From Candidatus Heimdallarchaeota archaeon (GTDB lineage Archaea > Asgardarchaeota > Heimdallarchaeia > JABLTI01): a stretch of DNA of 43,227 bases. Below, piece after piece: positions 1-7,435 of this stretch. Below the pieces are notes generated by a model. It did not search any database, had not been told where the DNA came from, and worked only from the letters and a program-made list of their open reading frames with translations. A program made the translations under genes and the position numbers. Position 1 is the first letter of the stretch, and every line of letters begins with the position of its first letter. The DNA is taken from assembly GCA_019058165.1 (NCBI GenBank), contig JAHLVZ010000014.1:1-43227 (forward strand), in the 5' to 3' direction.

Positions 1-921
1 CTCCTCAGCACTTATCGCTAATCCAGTATTATTAGTGAAACTATTGGCTTTAATCGTCGAATTGATAAAATATTCAATATCCAATCCTATACCATTAAAA
101 CCAAAATAATTGTTCATAAATGTAACATTTTGCCCCCTTCCCCCATAACCCGAACGATTATTCCTACTACAATTGTTTCCATAAATAACTGAATTCTCTA
201 CCCATGATACGAACATACCTCTCTCGCTGTTATCATTACAGGTGTTGTTTGCAATTACTATAGAATGACTTCTTATGTATCTGCCATCCAAAAGGTAAGT
301 ATCTTCATGTATGAAGAAAATGCCATACTCATTATTGTTGCAAGTATTGTTCCTCACAATGAGATTATCACTTAGTCCCCGCAAATACAGTCCATATTCT
401 AAATTGTTACACACATTATGTGAGATAATAGTATCATAACAACCTGTTGTAGCAATTCCTTCGCAATATATTGCTGAGCCAACTATCGTGTTGTTACTGA
501 CTATTGATCCTGGGCAATAAATCATTTCAATTCCCGGTGCATTCTGCCCGTAGATCCTATTATTTTCGATTCTTGCCGTCCCATGTGAAGTGTTCACTAA
601 TACTATAGGATACTCAGCAGTTATCTGACAATTCCTAATAACAAAATGACTACTTGTTCTACTAATCTTGATTCCGTACAGAGATTTTGGGGAGATGACT
701 AAATTCTCAATTCTGTAAGGATTCTCTTTCGTCCCATTTCCCGGGAAATTATAGTACTCAGTGAAGTCCTCATTTCGATAAATAACGATTCCACCTACGA
801 AATACGGCCGGTTTTTACTATGCCAAGTTAATAACCCAATACTCCCACTTATTGCTCCAATTAATAGCATAATTAGAATTATCACTATAACTCTGCTACT
901 TTTCCTGCTTTCCTCACTCAC
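1..921 (-). CDS. NosD-like right-handed beta-helix surface protein (3' end outside window)
   Basis: Open on the minus strand from a GTG at 919-921 to the window edge without a stop; 307 codons are visible. Residues about 11-33 are a hydrophobic segment after a short basic, Ser-rich start (signal anchor). The rest has the short Asn/Gly-rich beta-strand repeats of right-handed parallel beta-helix (NosD/pectate-lyase-like) proteins, for example NNTCNDNSERG and ENNRIYG. It is probably an extracellular or cell-surface protein; enzymatic activity cannot be inferred. No alternative start lies between this GTG and the in-frame upstream stop. It begins 4 bp after the stop of the small membrane protein gene, so the two are likely co-transcribed. 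Confidence 0.7.
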   Translation of the reverse strand, partial: MSEESRKSSRVIVIILIMLLIGAISGSIGLLTWHSKNRPYFVGGIVIYRNEDFTEYYNFPGNGTKENPYRIENLVISPKSLYGIKISRTSSHFVIRNCQITAEYPIVLVNTSHGTARIENNRIYGQNAPGIEMIYCPGSIVSNNTIVGSAIYCEGIATTGCYDTIISHNVCNNLEYGLYLRGLSDNLIVRNNTCNNNEYGIFFIHEDTYLLDGRYIRSHSIVIANNTCNDNSERGMFVSWVENSVIYGNNCSRNNRSGYGGRGQNVTFMNNYFGFNGIGLDIEYFINSTIKANSFTNNTGLAISAEE

Positions 922-925
922 TCCT

Positions 926-1396
926 TCACACCATCCCCTGTTTTTTTCCTTCTGCTTTTATTGTTGGCATTATTCTTTTTCGTCGCACCAAAAACCAGAT
1001 TAAGTTCCCAATAAACACTGCACCAAAAAGACAAGATCCTCCAAGAAATATCACTTGAGACCCTATGAATAATCCGTACCCAAGAATAACTCCTGGTATA
1101 TATGAACTGATTCTACTCACATCATCAAAAATAATGAGCACTGCAAAAATCATAATGAAATAGATCAAATACGCTGCCCCAATAGTCATTAATGAAAATG
1201 CCACTCTTAACAATTTATCCACTTTTAACGCTTGCACCTTCTGAGATACAAAGATCAATAGTAAAGCCACTATTGGCGCGAGTACTACTAATCCACAAAG
1301 AAACCCAACGAATGTTATATCAATCCAAATAGGCAGCTCAAGAAACCTTATATTAATCGACGCAAGTTCTCCAGTTCCTAACCTAATTCTACACAC
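926..1396 (-). CDS. Small multi-pass membrane protein of unknown function
   Basis: 156 residues from a GTG start. I do not recognise the family. About four hydrophobic segments are visible (roughly residues 28-50, 62-90 with a possible turn, 101-118 and 119-138), ending in a basic tail (RRKRIMP) that should be cytoplasmic by the positive-inside rule. The partial beta-helix gene starts 4 bp downstream, so this may be a membrane partner of that surface protein. The first ~20 residues are less certain because the GTG has no well-spaced Shine-Dalgarno. Confidence 0.6.
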   Translation of the reverse strand: MCRIRLGTGELASINIRFLELPIWIDITFVGFLCGLVVLAPIVALLLIFVSQKVQALKVDKLLRVAFSLMTIGAAYLIYFIMIFAVLIIFDDVSRISSYIPGVILGYGLFIGSQVIFLGGSCLFGAVFIGNLIWFLVRRKRIMPTIKAEGKKQGMV

Positions 1397-1545
1397 CTCT
1401 CAATTTTACTTGTTTACTCATAAGTTTTTTACTTATTTAATATTTGTAGTAAATAGAAGAACCTCCTCTTGCTGTGTTTTAATTAGCTCTTTCTTCGGTG
1501 TTTATTAGTCCTGTCCTCTACTATTTTCTGATTAATTAATTTCGT

Positions 1546-2448
1546 GTGGTAACCTCTTTGCTTTTCCGCTACCAAGAAGCCTTAACTCAGTGGGATTCTT
1601 ACTCCCGTCCCAATATTAATGATCTTAACAAGTACTATTTGACTTCCACTCTTATACAATTCATCATTTGGCTCATGCCTAATCCTATTGGTTCCCGTCA
1701 ACCGTTATTTCCTCCCCTTGTTATTGCTGATAAATTGAAGGAGCTTTGGCCGAATCTCCTCTCCTCCATCAGTTCTCGAAGCATTGCATCTAATTTCTAC
1801 TCAGGGAAGAAGTATGTTGAGCGAGAGTATTTTTCTCTTGATGGTCGCTTCCTCGGTCACCTCCACTTGTTCAGCACTGGTCTTCTTCGGGCTTATCCTA
1901 TGCCCCGGAAAGGGGGCTTCAAACTCTACTACGGTTATCCACGCGAACGCTACCAATTAGTTCCTACTAATTATCGTTCTCGTTTCCCACCTCACGATGT
2001 CTTCGCTGCTTGGTGTTTTCAGCAACTCACTGAGGGCATTAGTCCCTTCACCCTCCAGAAACTGTCAGACAAACACTTAACGATTCCTCATTGGGATGGT
2101 CAGGGTTCTTTTGTGTGCGATGGTTCCTACCGAGTAAACTTGGATGGTGAGTCAACTACTTGGTGGGTTGAGGTTCACACTGGGAGCGAAGGATACGATG
2201 AACGAGTATTCATTCGGAGATTACTCACCATGGAGAACCAATCAGACAACAAGAAGCGATTCGTGGTAATTGTTCCTTTCGGACGAGACGTGGACAAAGC
2301 GCGAATAGCGATCAAGAAATACAATGATCGAGCAGCAATCAGCGGGGAAAAACCACTCCTCATCCTGCAAAGAAGTGAAATCATACACTACGAAGAAATC
2401 ACACAACTAAGAGAGAAAATGGGTTTCTACAAGCACAAAACAAAGTAG
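1546..2448 (+). CDS. Putative PD-(D/E)XK-like nuclease-fold protein
   Basis: 300 residues, GTG start. I do not recognise the family with certainty. The C-terminal half holds a pattern typical of restriction-endonuclease-fold or replication-relaxation-type proteins: an Asp in a short strand (CDGSYRV), about 18 residues later WWVEVHTG, then a helix with basic residues and a hydrophobic strand (RFVVIVPF). The E-x-H in place of E-x-K is unusual, so catalysis is uncertain. The N-terminal half looks helical. Base composition is richer in C and G than the neighbouring genes, which suggests a different history. It stands alone, with a GC-rich hairpin region downstream. Confidence 0.55.
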   Translation: MVTSLLFRYQEALTQWDSYSRPNINDLNKYYLTSTLIQFIIWLMPNPIGSRQPLFPPLVIADKLKELWPNLLSSISSRSIASNFYSGKKYVEREYFSLDGRFLGHLHLFSTGLLRAYPMPRKGGFKLYYGYPRERYQLVPTNYRSRFPPHDVFAAWCFQQLTEGISPFTLQKLSDKHLTIPHWDGQGSFVCDGSYRVNLDGESTTWWVEVHTGSEGYDERVFIRRLLTMENQSDNKKRFVVIVPFGRDVDKARIAIKKYNDRAAISGEKPLLILQRSEIIHYEEITQLREKMGFYKHKTK

Positions 2449-2485
2449 AGAACAACGACCGAAAAACCAAACGCAAGTATTAATG

Positions 2486-2584
2486 GTTGTGATTCGAGAA
2501 GAATACTGCTCAAAAGCTCACGCTTCGGGGCGTGCCCACGTCGTCGCTGCTCATCACCTACAGTGATTCACAACGCTCCAGCGT
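2486..2584. other. GC-rich structured element (candidate ncRNA or MITE-like remnant)
   Basis: This intergenic segment is far more GC-rich than its surroundings. It contains a hairpin at 2519-2534 (CACGC, loop TTCGGG, GCGTG), a second at 2573-2584 (ACGCT/AGCGT) and a possible closing stem GTTGTGA (2486-2492) with TCACAAC (2568-2574). No plausible ORF covers it. Function unknown; a structured RNA or a remnant of a small mobile element are both possible. Confidence 0.4.
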
Positions 2585-2609
2585 GAAGGATTTTTGAGTT
2601 CTTATTTCT

Positions 2610-2768
2610 TCACTTCTCAATCTTTCGACAAACAAAACGATTGTCATCAAGAGAAATTGCAATGGTGTCTCCTTTCCTTATCCCTAAGTGCTCAGCAATC
2701 TCGACTGGGATATTCACTTGCAAACTACCATGATTATCAATTACTTTCCGCTTAAATTCCAAAGGCAT
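2610..2768 (-). CDS. AbrB/MazE/SpoVT-type swapped-hairpin DNA-binding protein
   Basis: 52 residues from the ATG at 2766-2768. The sequence is a typical single AbrB domain: basic first strand (FKRKVIDNHGSLQVNIP), helix (VEIAEHLGI), then RKGDTIAISLDD. Such proteins are transcriptional regulators or antitoxins that dimerise and bind operator repeats. An upstream in-frame extension exists but runs through the operator-like repeats, so this start is preferred. The gene is divergent from the 2855-4723 gene, which itself carries AbrB-like segments, and three copies of CCATAGTATT lie between them. Autoregulation is a likely inference. Confidence 0.75.
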   Translation of the reverse strand: MPLEFKRKVIDNHGSLQVNIPVEIAEHLGIRKGDTIAISLDDNRFVCRKIEK

Positions 2769-2783
2769 ATTTTTCCACCGTAT

Positions 2784-2852
2784 AATACTATGGAAACCAT
2801 AATATTTAAATAGTTTCTTTCCATAGTATTTACATAGTAAAACCATAGTATT
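2784..2852. promoter_or_regulatory. Three-copy CCATAGTATT operator-like repeat in divergent promoter
   Basis: Copies at 2784-2793 (inverted, AATACTATGG), 2821-2830 and 2843-2852 (both direct), plus a shorter ACATAGTA at 2832-2839. A TATA-like ATATTTAAATAG lies between the first two. The repeats fill the gap between the AbrB gene and the divergent AbrB-nuclease gene, as expected for the AbrB binding site. Binding itself is inferred. Confidence 0.55.
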
Positions 2853-2854
2853 TG

Positions 2855-4723
2855 ATGCTTATGACTCCTCCTAACAAAATCATCTTCAAAAATCAAAAAC
2901 ACAAAATGGGAATAAAGTATACGATTTATTCTGATTCCACAATCACTTGTCAGACTCATTCAATTTCAAGTAAAGGTGTGATTATTCCCCTTGAAATTGG
3001 AAAGTATTTTACTTTGCCTAAAAAAAGTGAAAATCAATTGAAGATATATGTTGACTTTAAATTTGATGCTTCTGTTGGTTTACCAAAATTTGAAAATGTC
3101 TTATCTGAAGTTTACTCTCAAAAATTCTCTTATAGAGATAGACAGAAAAGAAAGAAGCAAAGGACAGTTGTTTTTCTTCGACCTATTGATGACATTATCT
3201 TTAAGCAGTTAAGGGAATTGCAAAAACAACACAAGAAAATTTGCTATGTAATTATAGGACAACTGAAACCAACAGATTACTTCTTAGAAACTAAAAACAT
3301 TAGAGATTCAATTCCCTGTGATTTTGATCTCTCAGACTCAGAGCTAATAGTTGCAGGTGGAAGGCAAAACGCACAATTCGAAATCCATCAAAAAACTGAC
3401 AAGCAATTGCTTATCATAATGAATACAAAAATCGATAAATGGGGTAGGATTACTCTCTCATCAGAATTACGCAACCACTTCTCGAATTTCTTTGATTTAG
3501 AACTTTTTGTTTGCAAGAAAGATGATTCCCCTCCTATTGTTGTTCCCGCTATTCTTCGAGAGATTGAAACAAGGAAAGTACTGGAACTAAAATACCCTCG
3601 TTATGCTCCCAATAAAGTAGCTACTACCATTATCCTTGCACAACCAGCTTTAACACTTCAACCATCTACAATTGTTGATTTTAGAAAGAAAACTGAATTC
3701 AGAGAACTTGGTTATCCGATTAAGTCTTTCACCTCCAATTTTATAGCGGGTCGACATCAAGACAGTAGAATTGAAGAGAAGATGAGAACATTAGTTAACC
3801 AAGTATATGCGTCTTCAAAGTTTGAGCAGTTTTCAGAAGTTCAGATCGTTGTTGATTGTCCAACAGAGAATGAATTAGGAAACAAACACGTGTTTGATGA
3901 ATTAATACTCGATACTGAAGATAACACACTTTTTATTGTTGAATATAAAACCTCTTTTACAAGTAGTAAACATTCGGAAATAGATTCTGCAATTGCTGAA
4001 ATGGAGCATTTTCGCAGGAAGCTTGGTGACAATATTTTTCTCATATTACTTATCAATGCTGATTTACTCAATGGAGAAGAAGTAATTACTCAAGCTTTCG
4101 GAGATAAAAGCAATATCCTCCTTATTGGTAAGGAAGAATTAGAAAAAATGTATCAAACTCCTTCTAAATTGCTTCAAAGAATGTCTGATTTCAAAGAAAA
4201 AAACCAGCAAATAACAAAAGAACAACCCCCTAAAAAGAATTCCTTCTTAAATGAATTCCTTGAAAAAATACTTGATACTAATGGTGGTGTTTTTACACAA
4301 TGTAAGAATCTTCTCCTTGAGAAACTTCCAAAGAATATTCAATTAATCTCTTTACTTGGCATTAATCATGCTGGTTCAGCATTTGAGCAAGAAATCCAGC
4401 AGTTAATGGAAGCTAAAGGATATAATGCAATCACAAATGTTCTATTAGGTTATTATGGTCGTAAAATGGAAGTTGATATACTGGGAATAAAAGATGATAG
4501 AATAACAATTGTTAGTTGTCGCGATGCTTCTTCCGTAAAATGCTTAATGAGTTTTCGGTTAGACTTGAAACAGAAAGCATGTAAAATTGAATATCGGAGA
4601 ACCTTACTTAATGCTGATTATGCTTGTTTGTGTGTGAAAGTCATTCCAGAGGTTTTTCAGAAAGTCAAGGAGTATGAAGGAAAATGGGTAGACAATGTAG
4701 AAATAATCTTTATAACTACTTAG
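2855..4723 (+). CDS. AbrB-like domains fused to two PD-(D/E)XK-type nuclease domains
   Basis: About 622 residues. N-terminal part: two AbrB/SpoVT-like strand-helix segments (GVIIPLEIGKYFTLP near 48; IDKWGRITLSSELRNHF near 195). Middle: a nuclease-fold signature, FDELILD near 347 followed by FIVEYKTS near 366 (D...E-x-K). C-terminal: a second Mrr-like unit with FEQEIQQLMEAKGY, then MEVDILG near 536 and IVSCRD near 553, where the usual E-x-K is replaced by S-x-R, so this unit is probably inactive. The start is ATG 2855; TTG 2852, ATG 2861 and ATG 2906 are alternatives. The last operator copy abuts the start, so the transcript is likely leaderless. Divergent from a single-domain AbrB gene, resembling a regulator/effector pair. 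The defence or toxin role is inferred. Confidence 0.6.
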   Translation: MLMTPPNKIIFKNQKHKMGIKYTIYSDSTITCQTHSISSKGVIIPLEIGKYFTLPKKSENQLKIYVDFKFDASVGLPKFENVLSEVYSQKFSYRDRQKRKKQRTVVFLRPIDDIIFKQLRELQKQHKKICYVIIGQLKPTDYFLETKNIRDSIPCDFDLSDSELIVAGGRQNAQFEIHQKTDKQLLIIMNTKIDKWGRITLSSELRNHFSNFFDLELFVCKKDDSPPIVVPAILREIETRKVLELKYPRYAPNKVATTIILAQPALTLQPSTIVDFRKKTEFRELGYPIKSFTSNFIAGRHQDSRIEEKMRTLVNQVYASSKFEQFSEVQIVVDCPTENELGNKHVFDELILDTEDNTLFIVEYKTSFTSSKHSEIDSAIAEMEHFRRKLGDNIFLILLINADLLNGEEVITQAFGDKSNILLIGKEELEKMYQTPSKLLQRMSDFKEKNQQITKEQPPKKNSFLNEFLEKILDTNGGVFTQCKNLLLEKLPKNIQLISLLGINHAGSAFEQEIQQLMEAKGYNAITNVLLGYYGRKMEVDILGIKDDRITIVSCRDASSVKCLMSFRLDLKQKACKIEYRRTLLNADYACLCVKVIPEVFQKVKEYEGKWVDNVEIIFITT

Positions 4724-4763
4724 AGTACTTCTTTTGATTTGTATTTAATTTGCATGAAAAAAA

Positions 4764-4773
4764 CTTTAAATAT
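4764..4773 (+). promoter_or_regulatory. TATA box of tRNA-Met
   Basis: CTTTAAATAT about 30 bp upstream of the tRNA 5' end, the standard archaeal TATA position. Confidence 0.6.
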
Positions 4774-4800
4774 TCATTGAACTTCAGCAGATTATACCGA

Positions 4801-4877
4801 GGGCCGTTAGCTCAGCTTGGTAGAGCATCAGGCTCATAACCTGAGTGTCACTGGTTCAAATCCGGTACGGCCCACCA
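4801..4877 (+). tRNA. tRNA-Met (CAU)
   Basis: Complete cloverleaf. Acceptor GGGCCGT pairs with ACGGCCC; D-arm GCTC...GAGC; anticodon stem TCAGG/CCTGA with loop CTCATAA (anticodon CAT); T-arm ACTGG-TTCAAAT-CCGGT; discriminator A and encoded CCA at 4875-4877. The anticodon could also belong to tRNA-Ile2 (lysidine/agmatidine-modified), but the stem fits elongator Met. It marks the left edge of the tRNA-tail cassette array, and a 31-nt copy of its 3' end recurs at 14922-14952. Confidence 0.95.
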
Positions 4878-4972
4878 ATTCTAATTTTTAATTAACTAAA
4901 TTCCATTCGATAACTTATTTTAAACTGTTTTAAATAGTACTTTCGATGTTATTAATTGTGGAGTTATTAATT

Positions 4973-5821
4973 TTGAGACAAATAAAAACATTAGATGATT
5001 TGAAATGGTTAATAGAAACAAAAGTGAAAGAAAACCTCTATTTAGAATATAAAAGAGAAATTACAAGTAAAAAATTAACTAAAACAGTTTCTGCATTTGC
5101 TAATAGTAATGGTGGACAATTAATAATTGGTATCGATGAAGAAAATGATATTGCTAAGGAAATAATTTGGATTGAAGAAAATAATTATCGTCAAACATTG
5201 GATAGTTGGATTATCCAGAAAATGGATCCGTCTATTAGCATTTTTCACATTGAACGAATAAATAATCCAAATAATCAAAGACAATCAGTGTTTGTAATTT
5301 CTATCAATAAAAGTAAAAATTCACCTCATATGGCAGAAGATAAAAAATATTACAAAAGAAGTGAAACTCAATCAATAGCTATGATGGATTTTGAAGTTAA
5401 AGAAGCAATCTTCAGAAGTGGATTATTAGCTGCTTTTTTTCAAGAATTAAAAGATAACAAAGAGCTATTAGAGCATTTTAAATCCGTAATTGGTGAACTA
5501 AAACACAAATATCCTGATACTCCTGCTGATAAAACCTGGGAAATGCATCCTATAATTTATCCTTTCAAAATTGAATCTTGGAGAGCAATTTTGCATTCAG
5601 GTTTAATATCTTCATTTGGTGAAGAAACTTCTGAATTAATTGAATTATATAATTTATTATTAAGAGCTAACCATCTTATTGATTACTTGAAATACGGTTT
5701 TAGAAGAGTATCTACTTTTGAAAAACCTCAAGGTGGTTATATATTAAGCCATATTGAAGGATTAATTCTCGTTGATATTTATCCCAAAATGAAAAAGATT
5801 ATTGATTTATATGAAATCTAA
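4973..5821 (+). CDS. Schlafen AlbA_2 domain protein
   Basis: 282 residues. N-terminal AlbA_2 (Schlafen-type putative DNA-binding) domain: LEYKRE near 24, AFANSNGGQLIIGIDE near 41-56, and the closing YYKRSETQSIAMMDFE. The remaining ~120 residues are helical and unrecognised. Members of this family are found as regulators and in defence systems, with nucleic-acid binding or tRNA/rRNA cleavage in Schlafens. The start is TTG 4973, with GGAG about 9 bp upstream; ATG 4946 is in frame but lacks such a site. It is the first cassette after tRNA-Met and the only plus-strand gene in the left half of the array. Confidence 0.75.
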   Translation: MRQIKTLDDLKWLIETKVKENLYLEYKREITSKKLTKTVSAFANSNGGQLIIGIDEENDIAKEIIWIEENNYRQTLDSWIIQKMDPSISIFHIERINNPNNQRQSVFVISINKSKNSPHMAEDKKYYKRSETQSIAMMDFEVKEAIFRSGLLAAFFQELKDNKELLEHFKSVIGELKHKYPDTPADKTWEMHPIIYPFKIESWRAILHSGLISSFGEETSELIELYNLLLRANHLIDYLKYGFRRVSTFEKPQGGYILSHIEGLILVDIYPKMKKIIDLYEI

Positions 5822-5906
5822 ATGTGTCTAATTCCAATCTTACATTTTTTTATTCATTTTCTGTTAGATGTATTAACCTAAGGGTTATAATTCACATTTC
5901 TTCGAA

Positions 5907-5929
5907 TTCAAATCGCGCTGGGCCCACCA
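5907..5929 (+). repeat. tRNA-tail repeat copy 1
   Basis: T-loop through CCA matches the consensus (TTCAAATCGCGC, TGGGCCC, ACCA); the T-stem 5' strand is replaced by unrelated bases. The stop codon and last six codons of the minus-strand PIN gene lie inside it. Confidence 0.85.
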
Positions 5930-6987
5930 TTCTTCTTACTTTTCTTATATTTACTTGATTCGGCAGTTAATTGCTTTTCTAGATCAATCATTTGATTTAA
6001 TGCTAATGTGACATTGTCAATTAGAACCATACTATTTGTTAATAGTTCTTCTGCACACCATTTACCTGTAATTTTAAGGAGAGGTTTAATAAATTCGATG
6101 ATTTTCTTAATCTTTTGAATGTAATTATTCATTTGCTTCTTAATTGCATTAAAGATTAACTCTCTACTGTCTTCCCATATCATCAAAGTGACAAATAGAA
6201 TACCAAGAATAAGTTTCCATTCATTAGGTAATGCAGAAATAAAATCATAGCCCATCTTTAAAATTCTGACAATTTTATCAATTAATATTATTAGGAAAAC
6301 TAATAATCCACCAATGATTAATGCTCCCAATTCAAATGTTAAAATACCTAATAGGGGTATGCTTGTGGCGAGTACTATAAAAGAAGCTGATCCTTGTTGA
6401 TAAATACTAACTATTTCACAAGCTTCCTTTGTACTTTTCCATGATTTAACACTGTCAAGACTCAGTATATCCTTATCTGTCGTTATTATTGCATGTTTGC
6501 CTAATTTCAAGAAAAGTGCTACATACTCTACATCGTCTTTATCCCTTTTAGCTATCAAAACTTCTGCTTTTTGGTAGGCTAAATCATTTTCTAAATTTTG
6601 ATATGAAATTTTGGAAAGAAACTTTGAAGCTATAACTTCTATTTCTGTGATATCTTTCTCACAATATTCTGCAATGCTTACAATGTGTTTACTAATTTCA
6701 TTCTTTAATTTATTAGGTGCTACACCTGAGAAGAATGGTGATTCAAGTAAATCCAATAGAAATGAATGATTATATTTTACATAAGCTCTAATATGCTTGT
6801 TCAATATACTTGCATCAATAATGACTTGTAATGATATGTCCTCCTCCATTTCCAAAATATTGTTTTCAAAAAACTCCTTAACTTGTTCCATAATTTCTGG
6901 ATCTATATGTTGTACTATTTCCTTAATTATACTTTTTCTATTGTCAAACTTCTTTCTTATTCGTTCCCAATCCTTTTCGTTAAACAT
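5908..6987 (-). CDS. Membrane-anchored PIN-domain protein
   Basis: 359 residues. PIN-like nuclease domain over ~50-195: first acidic residue D58 (VIIDASILN), E97, D151/D152 (KDDVEYVALFLKLGKHA) and D171/D173 (ITTDKDI), the spacing expected for four metal-binding acids. Hydrophobic segments at ~202-238 and ~258-271 follow, then an amphipathic helical tail. PIN domains are RNases, often toxins; the membrane anchor is unusual and suggests coupling to membrane damage or a sensor (inference). The last six residues, GGPSAI, and the TGA stop are encoded by the reverse strand of the tRNA-tail repeat. The gene has its own 84-bp leader before the next repeat. Confidence 0.7.
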   Translation of the reverse strand: MFNEKDWERIRKKFDNRKSIIKEIVQHIDPEIMEQVKEFFENNILEMEEDISLQVIIDASILNKHIRAYVKYNHSFLLDLLESPFFSGVAPNKLKNEISKHIVSIAEYCEKDITEIEVIASKFLSKISYQNLENDLAYQKAEVLIAKRDKDDVEYVALFLKLGKHAIITTDKDILSLDSVKSWKSTKEACEIVSIYQQGSASFIVLATSIPLLGILTFELGALIIGGLLVFLIILIDKIVRILKMGYDFISALPNEWKLILGILFVTLMIWEDSRELIFNAIKKQMNNYIQKIKKIIEFIKPLLKITGKWCAEELLTNSMVLIDNVTLALNQMIDLEKQLTAESSKYKKSKKNGGPSAI

Positions 6988-7070
6988 TTGAATACAAATC
7001 CATATTTCCTAATCTCCAATATCAATTTGAACAAAAAAACTTTTCCAGCTTTATTTTTTAGTTCAAAAAA

Positions 7071-7106
7071 CTGCTGGTCACGTGTCCCAATCATGTTGGA
7101 ACACCA
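7071..7106 (+). repeat. tRNA-tail repeat copy 2 (degraded)
   Basis: ACTGCTGGTC is intact. The T-stem has changed to ACGTG...CATGT but still pairs, while the T-loop and acceptor strand are altered and one base is missing before ACCA. It lies at the expected boundary between two cassettes. Confidence 0.7.
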
Positions 7107-7435
7107 ACATTTAATTTCTATCATCAATTAATGATTTTTAACTAAATGATCTAACATATTTTTGATATTCCATCATATAGATAATTTAATTTCTTTATTG
7201 ATATTTTCAAAGATGATCCCCTATTGTTAAATTTTTCATTTAATGAATCTGGTTCAATAAGCATTAATGCAAATGATAATTCTACCATGTTATTTTTTAG
7301 GAAAAATACTAATTTCAAAATTATTGAATATTGGTTTAATTTAATATGGAAATAAATCATATGCTGATACTTATATATATGTTATATTTTGTTGAAAATT
7401 AATTATTTTCCCAAAAAACCTGAAATTAGGAAACT
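7107..7435. other. AT-rich gap between degraded repeat and next gene
   Basis: 329 bp with no convincing gene. A 69-codon minus-strand reading frame at 7151-7360 shows no family features. This is the only minus-strand cassette whose gene ends several hundred bases from its repeat, so the gap may hold the remains of a lost small gene. Confidence 0.35.

Noticed and set aside
7151..7360. 69-codon minus-strand reading frame as a gene
   Set aside because: Low complexity, no recognisable family, no clear ribosome site; described only as part of the gap.
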